From contig JAQNCU010000082.1 of NCBI GenBank assembly GCA_029077775.1, forward strand, positions 1-10,131: a stretch of DNA of 10,131 bases, in the 5' to 3' direction. Below are positions 1-6,710 of this stretch, in pieces. The notes under the pieces are model-generated. The model saw nothing but the letters and a program-made list of their open reading frames with translations, made no database searches and had not been told where the DNA came from. Each line of letters begins with the position of its first letter. The first letter of the stretch is position 1. The translations under genes and the position numbers were made by a program. The stretch comes from Acidocella sp. GTDB taxonomy: Bacteria; Pseudomonadota; Alphaproteobacteria; Acetobacterales; Acetobacteraceae.

Positions 1-531
1 TGCGTTGGCAGCAGCGGCCAGGGCGGCAGCATCGCCTTCGGTGGCCAGCACATCGACCCTGGCATATTTGAAAAACGCATCGGCCACGCTGACCTGCTCA
101 TACCGCGCGAGGCTGGTCGTCACCCCACGGAGCGTGACAACAGGCGGCAACACCGCGCGCAGCAGGGCAAGGCTCTCGGCGATCAGCCCATCCATGCCAC
201 AGCCCGGCGCATACCATTCCAGCATCGTGAATTCCGGCGCGTGGGTGTCGCTCCATGGCTCATCGCGCCACACCCGGGCGAGCTGAAAAATCGGCCCCGC
301 ACCACCCGCCAGCAGCTTTTTCATCGCGAATTCCGGGCTCGTATGCAGATAATGTTCACCCGCCCGGATGGCGCGCAGATGCACCTCCTCGCCCGGCGTT
401 ACCACCGCATAGGGTGTTTCAACCTCGGTATAGCCACGCGCGGCAAAAAACGCCCGCACGCCCTGGGCCACCAGATTACGGCGGCGCAGCCCCCCCATGC
501 GGTCCGGCAAATGCTCCCAGGGTTGAGCCAT
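1..531 (-). CDS. epmA: EF-P--(R)-beta-lysine ligase EpmA (3' end outside window)
   Basis: This is a class II lysyl-tRNA-synthetase paralogue. In the known family it activates (R)-beta-lysine with ATP and attaches it to a conserved lysine of elongation factor P. The first 177 residues are visible; the family is usually about 325-350 residues, so the C-terminal half, with motif 3, lies beyond base 1. The visible part begins directly with the catalytic fold and has no anticodon-binding domain, which separates it from true LysRS. Diagnostic stretches are TSPEFAMKKLLAGG (64-77) and the motif 2 region FQLARVWRDE (82-91), followed by APEFTMLEWY (98-107). The ATG at 531 is preceded by GGGAAG (complement of 536-541) at 4-base spacing, which supports this start. 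It is divergent from epmB across 27 bases. The substrate gene efp lies about 4.1 kb away. Family assignment is secure; the activity is inferred. Confidence 0.93.
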   Translation of the reverse strand, partial: MAQPWEHLPDRMGGLRRRNLVAQGVRAFFAARGYTEVETPYAVVTPGEEVHLRAIRAGEHYLHTSPEFAMKKLLAGGAGPIFQLARVWRDEPWSDTHAPEFTMLEWYAPGCGMDGLIAESLALLRAVLPPVVTLRGVTTSLARYEQVSVADAFFKYARVDVLATEGDAAALAAAANA

Positions 532-558
532 ATCACTTCCCATTCTACTCACAGGCTT

Positions 559-1527
559 ATGCCAGATGGATCGCCGCCGCCCAACCTCACGCTCCGTTCC
601 CCCAAAACACTCGCCACAGCCGGGCTTATCGCCGAGGTTGACATCCCCATGATCGAGGCGGTTGCGGCGCGTTATGCCATCGCCATCCCGCCTGCCCTCG
701 CCGCCCTGATCACGGCACCAAATGACCCCATCGGACGGCAATTCATACCGCACGCGGATGAGTTGATCACCGCCTTGCATGAGAGCACCGACCCCATCGC
801 TGATGAGGCGCTCTCCCCGGTATTGGGCCTTGTGCATCGTTACCCCGACCGCGCTTTGCTGAAACCATTGCTCGCCTGCCCGGTCTATTGCCGGTTCTGT
901 TTCCGGCGTGAACAAATAGGGCCAGATGGCGGGTTGCTGACCCAGGCGCAACTCGGCGCCACCTATGAGTATCTGCGCGCCCATCCCGGCATAAGGGAGG
1001 TGATTTTAACCGGCGGCGACCCACTGATCCTCTCACCCCGGCGGCTTGGGGATATTCTGGCAAACCTCTCATCCATCCCGCATATCGAGGTCTTGCGCAT
1101 CCATACCCGCGTGCCGGTCGCCGACCCGTCTCTGGTCACCGAGGATCTGGCCTCGGCGCTGGACATCACCACCCCGCTTTTCATCGCGGTCCATATCAAC
1201 CACGCGGCTGAGCTGACAGCGGCGGCATGTGCCGCCCTCAACCTATTGCAGCGCCGGGCCATTCCCATTCTGGGGCAGAGTGTGTTGCTGGCCGGTGTGA
1301 ATGACACCGAGGCATTGCTGGCCGATCTGTTCCGCGCCATGCTGCGCGCCCGGATCAAGCCCTATTATCTCCACCAATTAGACGCCGCCCCAGGGACCGC
1401 GAGATTTTACGTCTCGCCTGAGCGCGGACGGGCGCTGATGGCGGCATTGCGCGGCAAAATCAGCGGCACGGCTTTGCCCGTCTATGTGTTCGAGCAACCG
1501 GGCGGCGCCGGTAAATTACCGTTATAG
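559..1527 (+). CDS. epmB: EF-P lysine 2,3-aminomutase EpmB (KamA-family radical SAM enzyme)
   Basis: In the known family this enzyme converts L-alpha-lysine to (R)-beta-lysine, the group EpmA places on EF-P. It uses S-adenosylmethionine, a 4Fe-4S cluster and pyridoxal phosphate. In the 322 residues the cluster motif CxxxCxxC is at C107, C111 and C114 (CPVYCRFCFRRE). The SAM-binding TGGDPL follows at 151-156, HINH at 212-215 and PYYLHQLD at 268-275. A C-terminal PGGAGK places the likely PLP lysine at K319. The protein ends three residues later, as in short EpmB forms and unlike catabolic KamA, which has a C-terminal extension. I chose ATG 559 because the family-like N-terminal segment LTLRSPKTLATAGLI follows it directly. 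CAGG three bases upstream is a poor ribosome site. The frame stays open upstream to base 241, but that part is antisense to epmA. Residues 6-8 are Pro-Pro-Pro. It converges with the autotransporter gene, leaving 13 bases. Confidence 0.92.
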   Translation: MPDGSPPPNLTLRSPKTLATAGLIAEVDIPMIEAVAARYAIAIPPALAALITAPNDPIGRQFIPHADELITALHESTDPIADEALSPVLGLVHRYPDRALLKPLLACPVYCRFCFRREQIGPDGGLLTQAQLGATYEYLRAHPGIREVILTGGDPLILSPRRLGDILANLSSIPHIEVLRIHTRVPVADPSLVTEDLASALDITTPLFIAVHINHAAELTAAACAALNLLQRRAIPILGQSVLLAGVNDTEALLADLFRAMLRARIKPYYLHQLDAAPGTARFYVSPERGRALMAALRGKISGTALPVYVFEQPGGAGKLPL

Positions 1528-1540
1528 GCGTCATCGGGGT

Positions 1541-4411
1541 TCAAAACGCCATGCTCATATTCGCGTGGACCTCCTGTGCATGCCAATTGCCCGCGACAGC
1601 GGCATCGTATCCGGCGCTGAACGTAAAGCGCCCTTGACTGGCGGCCAGCCGCACGCCGACCTCGCCCGCGAGCGGCTCAAGCCCTACCGGTGCGGCTGAA
1701 AATGCCGTTCCGTCGGCCGCCAGCATATCGGTGCGCCAGTTACCGCCCATCTGATAATCGAGCCCGATATCAGCCGACGGAGCGACCAGAATGCCCGATC
1801 CGGTGACGAATTTCCGGCTGATGTTCATGCGTAAATCGGCCAACGCCGTAAATTCACGGGTAGCGGCGCTGGACAGCGCGAAGCCCGGCTGTGCGGCCTG
1901 CTCGCGCATCCCACTCATGGACGTTTGCGCCAGCCGCACGCCCGCCGATGGCGACAATGCCCATGGCCCGGATGATAGCGGCATGGCCAGCCGCATGGCC
2001 CCGGCAAATTCATGGCCGCTCGCCTGCCCGCTCGCGTTTCCCGCCCCGGTGGCGCGCGTCGTGGTCTGGCGGAGAAACCCTTCCTGGATGTCGCCCGCCA
2101 GCACCAGGCCGCCGAGGGGCTGCGAACCATAAAGACCAAACCGGACCGTGCCGATACGCGCCGTGCCCGCCTGCACATCGTGCAGCGCCAGCGTGTCATA
2201 GCCGATGACAACACCAATTCGCGCGCCGTTTACACCCACTTGCCGGTCGATCCCCGCCAAAACGCCGGGGTCCTGGCTGGTGTAGCTGCCATTCACGTGC
2301 AAATCCGCCTGCGATGCTTCAATCCAGCCGCCAGCCCGGCAAAAGGCCCCGGCCAATGAAGCTGCCATTGCGGCCTGACCCAAGCCATACGGCGCCGCCA
2401 CATGCGGCGCGCAGGATGGGGCCGCACCCGGCACCGCATGGTCCAGGATCTGCTCGCTGCTTCGCCCTGCGCTTGAAGCTGCCGCCTGGTCGGCTTCGGC
2501 AAACAGGGCATCATCAGGCGGCGACACCGTGAAGCTGTTGGCCACCACCAGGGCCACGCTCTGCGATAATGCGACCACCGCCAGACCAACGGGCGCCAAA
2601 ACAGGTGCCGACACCGACGATGTTGCGGGCAATGCGGCGGGCGCTTGGGGCGAAGCAGGGGATAAAGCCTGGGGTGAAGCGGGGGCAACCGGCGCTGCCA
2701 CGGGCACCGGCGCCGCCATGTCGGCGCTTGGGGATGCAGGTGCCGCCGTGCCAGAAATTTCTGTGCTGGAGACCGCAGAAAACGCCCCGGCAACGCCGCC
2801 CGTCGCACTTAAAAAACCCTCGGTCACCGGCGCATAACTCCCCGGGGCCAGGATATAAACCAGCCTTCCGGCAAGCGTGACATTCCCCATAATGGAAAAT
2901 TGCGTGCTGGCCGTGGGGGTTACATAAACCAGCATGGTGCCGCCCGCGTGCTGGGTGAAATTTCCTGTCAGCGCCAGAGGCACCCCGATAATGCCCGGTT
3001 GCAGCGTGCCGTCATTGGTGACGTTCTGAACATCCCATTGCCCGGATGCCGTCCAGTCAGCGCCGGGCGCAACATTCACCGCGCCCTGGTCGCCAAACCC
3101 TGTGATATCCGAGGATAATTGCCCGCTGCCAGATAGCGTGATCTGGTCATTCGCACCACTGGCCGCAATCGCGCCGGTCAGCGCGGCCCCCGTCCCGAGG
3201 ATCAGGCTGTCGGCGTTGCCCTGAAACGAGATCGCGTCGCCACCGACCTGGCTTGAGGCGATGACGCCACTATTGTCGATCATGGTATTATCCCCCGTGA
3301 CGAGGATACCCGTTACCCCGGCAATGCTGCCCGTGTTCTGCAGCCGGTCGCCGCCACCCAGAACGGCACCGGCCAGATGATTATCCAATATGCTGCCCGC
3401 ATTATTGACGACCACGTTATCCCCGGCCTGAAGCCCGATGCTGCTCCCCTCGACCAGCCCGCCCGCCAAATTGGTCAGGGTACCGCCATTGGCGAGTCGC
3501 ACACCGGTATTGCCGCCGGAAATCGTGCCACCATTTTGCAGCGACCCCGCCCCGAACAGACGCACACCGATATTGCCGCCATCGATCTCGCCCGTATTAT
3601 CAATCGCCGCGCCCGCCACCACACCGACAAGCCCGTCGATCCCGCCGGTTATGGTCCCGGCATTGTTCACCTGATCGGCACCGCCCAGATACACGCCGAA
3701 ATCCGGCCCGCTGACGATCCCGGCATTCAGGATCGAGGCACCCGTGCCGCCGACGTAAATACCCGTGTACCCGCCGACCAGCCGCCCGCTTGCGAGGTTG
3801 GTAACATTGCCGCCCGTGTACAATGACACCGCATCGCCGCTGGTCGCCAGGATCACCCCGCCATTGGTGAGCGACGCGCCGCCATTGGCGATATACACGC
3901 CGATATGCACGGCGCTGATCGTGCCACCTTCCTCGTTCACCGTGGTACCGCCAGCATCCAGGCTGATCCCGTCAAACCCGGCGGCGATCAAACCCGCATT
4001 GCTGACCTGGCCCGCATGACCCTGGATCAACACGCCATAGCCTGAGGCACTTATGCGTCCCAACACGGCGTTGCTGAGTGTACCGCCGGAGGTCAACATA
4101 ATGCCGGTACCACCGGATAAAATAAAACCGGCATTCGCGATATCGCCCGCCGCCCCGTACAGTCCATTGCCCGCCAGCGGGGCGATCGTGGTGCCAGCCG
4201 TGATGCTGACCGCCACATTTGCTGGGTAATTTGCAAGATCGACGCTGGCATTTTGGTCGGTGCCCAGCACGGTCTGCGCCGCCGCATGGTCCGGGACCAA
4301 AATTCCGGCGGTCATCGCCAGCGGCAGCACGCCCAGAACCAGGGCTGCGTTTGCGGGCATTGAGACCATCCGGTTCAGCTGGCCAATTGTCTCATCTGCG
4401 GTGGTTTTCAT
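1541..4411 (-). CDS. autotransporter (type Va secretion) with NxG-repeat beta-helix passenger
   Basis: A 956-residue exported protein expected to insert a C-terminal barrel in the outer membrane and display a repeat passenger. Seen in order: a signal peptide (1-45, hydrophobic core about 21-40, likely cleavage after HAAA45); about 14 degenerate repeats of 16-22 residues with an N-x-G-x-I core (91-396), typical of a right-handed beta-helix; a junction region like the autotransporter chaperone segment (about 478-548, with NFTQHAGGTMLVYV and NVTLAGRLVYILAPGSY); a Pro/Ala/Ser linker (557-608); a hydrophobic stretch (604-629); and an amphipathic beta-strand-rich barrel (about 690-956) ending in Phe, as outer-membrane proteins do. 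Cys667 and Cys691 sit just before the barrel. ATG 4411 is preceded by AAAGG at about 8 bases. The frame stays open to ATG 4480, but that extension is Cys/Arg-rich and not signal-like. The passenger's function (adhesin or other) cannot be read from the sequence. Confidence 0.88.
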   Translation of the reverse strand: MKTTADETIGQLNRMVSMPANAALVLGVLPLAMTAGILVPDHAAAQTVLGTDQNASVDLANYPANVAVSITAGTTIAPLAGNGLYGAAGDIANAGFILSGGTGIMLTSGGTLSNAVLGRISASGYGVLIQGHAGQVSNAGLIAAGFDGISLDAGGTTVNEEGGTISAVHIGVYIANGGASLTNGGVILATSGDAVSLYTGGNVTNLASGRLVGGYTGIYVGGTGASILNAGIVSGPDFGVYLGGADQVNNAGTITGGIDGLVGVVAGAAIDNTGEIDGGNIGVRLFGAGSLQNGGTISGGNTGVRLANGGTLTNLAGGLVEGSSIGLQAGDNVVVNNAGSILDNHLAGAVLGGGDRLQNTGSIAGVTGILVTGDNTMIDNSGVIASSQVGGDAISFQGNADSLILGTGAALTGAIAASGANDQITLSGSGQLSSDITGFGDQGAVNVAPGADWTASGQWDVQNVTNDGTLQPGIIGVPLALTGNFTQHAGGTMLVYVTPTASTQFSIMGNVTLAGRLVYILAPGSYAPVTEGFLSATGGVAGAFSAVSSTEISGTAAPASPSADMAAPVPVAAPVAPASPQALSPASPQAPAALPATSSVSAPVLAPVGLAVVALSQSVALVVANSFTVSPPDDALFAEADQAAASSAGRSSEQILDHAVPGAAPSCAPHVAAPYGLGQAAMAASLAGAFCRAGGWIEASQADLHVNGSYTSQDPGVLAGIDRQVGVNGARIGVVIGYDTLALHDVQAGTARIGTVRFGLYGSQPLGGLVLAGDIQEGFLRQTTTRATGAGNASGQASGHEFAGAMRLAMPLSSGPWALSPSAGVRLAQTSMSGMREQAAQPGFALSSAATREFTALADLRMNISRKFVTGSGILVAPSADIGLDYQMGGNWRTDMLAADGTAFSAAPVGLEPLAGEVGVRLAASQGRFTFSAGYDAAVAGNWHAQEVHANMSMAF
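3224..4141 (-). repeat. array of about 14 degenerate repeats encoding the autotransporter beta-helix
   Basis: Within the autotransporter, residues 91-396 are imperfect units of the form hydrophobic-x-N-x-G-x-I-x-G-G-x-x-G-V-x-L followed by a 4-6 residue glycine turn. Examples are QVNNAGTITGGIDGLV (247-262), AIDNTGEIDGGNIGVRL (269-285) and SLQNGGTISGGNTGVRL (290-306). A minority have a 2-3 residue insertion after the Asn (NLASGRLVGG, NLAGGLVEGS). The coding repeat is about 63-69 bases and diverged at DNA level, so this is an old protein repeat and not a recent tandem duplication. Confidence 0.8.
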
Positions 4412-4679
4412 CTGAACTGCCTTTCGGTGCACCCGGCGGCACCGAGGGGTACAACCTGTAGTCGCAACCATACGCAGCATCCTCTGAATCGATCGTTAAT
4501 CGCGAAAACGGCGCAAAGAGCCAGTTTTTAGCATCACCCGGGGCGCGGGTCCGAGATATTTAACGCGCGACGCCACCCCGGTAACCCTGAGACGCGACCC
4601 GCTCCCTTGCCGAACGGCGAGCGGCGGCGTAAGCCCCCGCATCGCGTTTGGTAGTTCTTTTTCCAGGTAGATCATCCCC
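4412..4679. other. divergent intergenic region between autotransporter and efp
   Basis: This 268-base region must hold the promoters of the autotransporter (leftward) and of efp and its downstream genes (rightward). I see no strong TTGACA/TATAAT pair on either strand. The best rightward candidate is TTGCCG (4607-4612), 17 bases, then TAAGCC (4630-4635). Its -10 is poor and its -35 lies inside a GC-rich hairpin. An AT-rich patch, GATATTTAA (4555-4563), could be part of another. The last 69 bases before the autotransporter start (4412-4480) are open in its frame. Confidence 0.5.
4599..4624 (+). promoter_or_regulatory. GC-rich stem-loop upstream of efp
   Basis: CCGCTC (4599-4604) is the exact reverse complement of GAGCGG (4619-4624). 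Between them GCC-GAAC-GGC (4609-4618) forms an inner tetraloop hairpin. Together they give a fully paired 9-bp stem with a 4-base bulge (CCTT), ending 55 bases before the efp start codon. If transcription begins upstream, this would fold in the efp leader. There is no U-tract, so it is not a simple terminator. The role is unknown and chance pairing in GC-rich DNA is possible. Confidence 0.3.
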
Positions 4680-5246
4680 ATGAAACAACAGGCAAACCTT
4701 ATCCGTGCCGGACAGGTTATCGAGCATGAAGGCAATCGCTGGACAGTGCTGAAGCAGCAGATCATCACGCCGGGCAAAGGCGGGGCCTTTATTCAGGTTG
4801 AGATGCGCAATTTGAAAACCGGCAACAAAACCAATGAACGCTGGCGCACCGCCGACACCGTGGAGCGCCTGACCACCGAGGATAAAGACTACACCTATTC
4901 ATACACCGATGGTGAGAACCTGGTGCTGATGGACGGCGAGACCTTCGAGCAATTCATGGTTCCCACCGCGATCCTGGGCGATCAGGCACCGTTTTTGCAA
5001 GATAACATGCCGGTTTCCATCGGGCTGGTTGAGGGTGATCCCGTCTCCATTACGCTACCGCCGCATGTCACGCTGGAAATCATCGAGGCGGACCCCGTGG
5101 TCAAAGGCCAGACCGCTTCATCCTCCTATAAGCCCGCGAAACTCTCCAACGGGGTGAAAACCCTGGTGCCGCCGTTTATCGAGGCCGGGGAGCGCGTGGT
5201 GGTGCGCACCGAGGATGGCAGCTACGTGGAGCGGGCGAAGGGATAG
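4680..5246 (+). CDS. efp: translation elongation factor P (EF-P)
   Basis: EF-P enters the ribosomal E site and speeds peptide-bond formation at consecutive prolines. The 188 residues are full length, with the usual three beta-barrel domains (about 1-64, 65-128, 129-188). The loop at the tip of domain I reads TPGKGGAF (30-37), placing the modifiable lysine at K33, equivalent to E. coli K34. Lysine, not arginine, at this site together with epmA and epmB in the same window strongly implies beta-lysylation, not rhamnosylation. ATG 4680 gives the conserved N-terminus with the normal spacing to K33. The nearest ribosome-site-like AGG is 12 bases upstream, so the initiation signal is weak. It is the first of six tightly spaced plus-strand genes and diverges from the autotransporter. 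The identity is secure. Confidence 0.97.
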   Translation: MKQQANLIRAGQVIEHEGNRWTVLKQQIITPGKGGAFIQVEMRNLKTGNKTNERWRTADTVERLTTEDKDYTYSYTDGENLVLMDGETFEQFMVPTAILGDQAPFLQDNMPVSIGLVEGDPVSITLPPHVTLEIIEADPVVKGQTASSSYKPAKLSNGVKTLVPPFIEAGERVVVRTEDGSYVERAKG

Positions 5247-5294
5247 CCCGATAGCGCCGGTTATCCTCCAGCCCTTGAACGGAACCCGACCACC

Positions 5295-6122
5295 ATGATG
5301 CCCCGCCTCTCTGCGCATATGACCGTCATGCAGGCCGCCGCGCAAAAAGCCGCCAAACGCCTGCTGCGGGATTTCAACGAGGTTGAGAACCTCCAGGTCT
5401 CGGTGAAAGGCCCCAGCGATTTCGTCAGCCAGGCGGATTTGCGCGCCGAGCAAAGCCTGCGCGAGGATTTAGAGAAAGCCCGGCCGGGCTATGCGATGCT
5501 GATGGAGGAATCCGGCGCTTCGGGGTCAGATAAATGGTCCTGGCGCTGGGTGGTGGACCCGCTGGACGGCACGACGAATTTTTTGCACGGCATCCCGCAT
5601 TGGGCGATCTCCATCGCGCTGGAACGGCGTCTGCCCGATGGCAATAGCGAGATCGCGGCGGGTGTGGTCTATGCCCCCGCTGCCAATGAGATGTTCTGGG
5701 CGGAAAAGGGTGTCGGCGCGTATCTGAACGATAAACGCCTGCGGGTCTCCGCCCGGCGGGAGTATAAGGACGCGGTGTTCGCCACGGGTGTACCCTTCGC
5801 CGCCACATCCGCCGCCAACCGCCTGGCTTTCGCGCGCACGCTCAGCACCATCATGCCGCAGGTCGCGGGCATCCGCCGGTTCGGCGCGGCGGCCCTGGAT
5901 CTCGCCTGGACCGCCGCCGGGCGTTATGACGGCTATTGGGAAATGGGCATCAAGCCGTGGGACATCGCGGCTGGCATGTTGATTGTGCGCGAGGCTGGGG
6001 GGTACGCCACCGATGAGTCGGGCAAGGACGTCGTGGCGGACATCGTTGTCGCCGCAAACCCGCATCTCCACCCCAAATTGCTCACATTGGTGCAAGACGG
6101 TCTGGCGGCAGCCAAGGGTTGA
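5295..6122 (+). CDS. inositol monophosphatase family protein (SuhB-like)
   Basis: A 275-residue Mg-dependent phosphatase of the IMPase superfamily, close to the size of E. coli SuhB (267). The metal and catalytic residues are visible: K38 in SVKGPSDFV, the pair EE71-72 in MEESG, the signature DPLDGTTNF (88-96, metal ligands D88 and D91) and the second signature PWDIAAG (221-227, D223), followed by REAGG. The likely substrate is myo-inositol-1-phosphate or a related sugar phosphate. SuhB in E. coli also acts in rRNA antitermination, and members of this superfamily can be histidinol-phosphatase (HisN) or CysQ, so the exact role is open. ATG 5295 has a weak GGAA 10 bases upstream; ATG 5298 and 5319 are alternatives. 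It follows efp by 48 bases and precedes the next gene by 15, consistent with co-transcription. Confidence 0.92.
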   Translation: MMPRLSAHMTVMQAAAQKAAKRLLRDFNEVENLQVSVKGPSDFVSQADLRAEQSLREDLEKARPGYAMLMEESGASGSDKWSWRWVVDPLDGTTNFLHGIPHWAISIALERRLPDGNSEIAAGVVYAPAANEMFWAEKGVGAYLNDKRLRVSARREYKDAVFATGVPFAATSAANRLAFARTLSTIMPQVAGIRRFGAAALDLAWTAAGRYDGYWEMGIKPWDIAAGMLIVREAGGYATDESGKDVVADIVVAANPHLHPKLLTLVQDGLAAAKG

Positions 6123-6137
6123 GTTTAAGGTTTCCAG

Positions 6138-6710
6138 GTGAAATGTTGGTTCCTCCTGGTCATTATTGGTATCGGCGCACCGCTCAGCGCCCGTGCGCAG
6201 GTCAGCGTCAACCCGGCCGCTCTCGCGCAATTGGCCGGACTACCACCGGTTTCGGCTTCCGCCCCGGCGGCGCGGCGGCCCGCCTTGGTTGTCCACCACC
6301 CGCGCCACACACCGCGTATCATCCCAAATCACCATAAAGCGGCGGTCATCGTTGCTATGGCACATCCTGCCCCGGCGACACCGATATCGCCGCCGCCCGC
6401 CAAGCCCATCGTGTTGGCACCTTTATCGGTAATTTTCGCGCCGGGCAGTGCCGCCTTGCCGCAAGGCGCCCCCGTGGCACTGCGTCCGTTCTGCCATGCG
6501 GCCCAATATATCCGCATCGACGCCCACGCCCCGCCCGGCGCGGACGGTGCCTCAGGCGCGATGCGGCTCTCATTGGCGCGGGCCATGGCGGTGCGCGATG
6601 CCCTTGCCGCCTGCGGCGCGGCACCAACGCTCTTATTGCCCCGCGCCCTTGGCAGCCTGGCGGGGGCGGATAACAATGTAACGACGATCAGTTCAGGACC
6701 GCAAAAATGA
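6138..6710 (+). CDS. small exported protein with degenerate OmpA-like C-terminal domain
   Basis: A 190-residue protein with a signal peptide (MKCWFLLVIIGIGAPLSARA, cleavage likely after A20) and therefore probably periplasmic. Residues 30-95 are a Pro/Ala/His-rich linker including Pro-Pro-Pro (85-87). Residues 97-183 resemble an OmpA-family peptidoglycan-binding domain: SVIFAPGSAALPQGA, then IRIDAHA, then MRLSLARAMAVRDAL and ALGSLAGADNN. The Arg that contacts diaminopimelate in this fold aligns with R148, but the partner Asp (normally in GHTD) aligns with P133, and the terminal NRR motif is missing. Binding may therefore be lost. C119 and C159 could form a disulfide. The start is GTG, supported by AAGG (6127-6130) seven bases upstream. 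Its stop overlaps the next start by 4 bases (ATGA), suggesting translational coupling to the MotA-like gene. Function unknown; likely an accessory part of that complex. Confidence 0.8.
   Translation: MKCWFLLVIIGIGAPLSARAQVSVNPAALAQLAGLPPVSASAPAARRPALVVHHPRHTPRIIPNHHKAAVIVAMAHPAPATPISPPPAKPIVLAPLSVIFAPGSAALPQGAPVALRPFCHAAQYIRIDAHAPPGADGASGAMRLSLARAMAVRDALAACGAAPTLLLPRALGSLAGADNNVTTISSGPQK

Noticed and set aside
241..558. Open upstream extension of the epmB frame
   Set aside because: It is antisense to the well-supported epmA coding sequence, and EpmB-like sequence begins only after the ATG at 559.
1510..1560. Terminator between convergent epmB and autotransporter genes
   Set aside because: Only a 5-bp GGCGT/ACGCC pairing with a 14-base loop and a short GGTAAATTACC palindrome are visible; both are too weak to call.
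1891..4461. Many plus-strand open frames opposite the autotransporter
   Set aside because: They are Pro/Arg/Ala-rich shadows of the glycine-rich repeats and show no independent coding signals.
5236..5267. Hairpin between efp and the phosphatase gene
   Set aside because: The arms GGATA/TATCC are only 5 bp with a 16-base loop, within chance expectation.
5526..6230. Long minus-strand open frame opposite the phosphatase gene
   Set aside because: It has no recognisable domain and lies opposite a clear IMPase-family gene; such frames are expected in GC-rich DNA.
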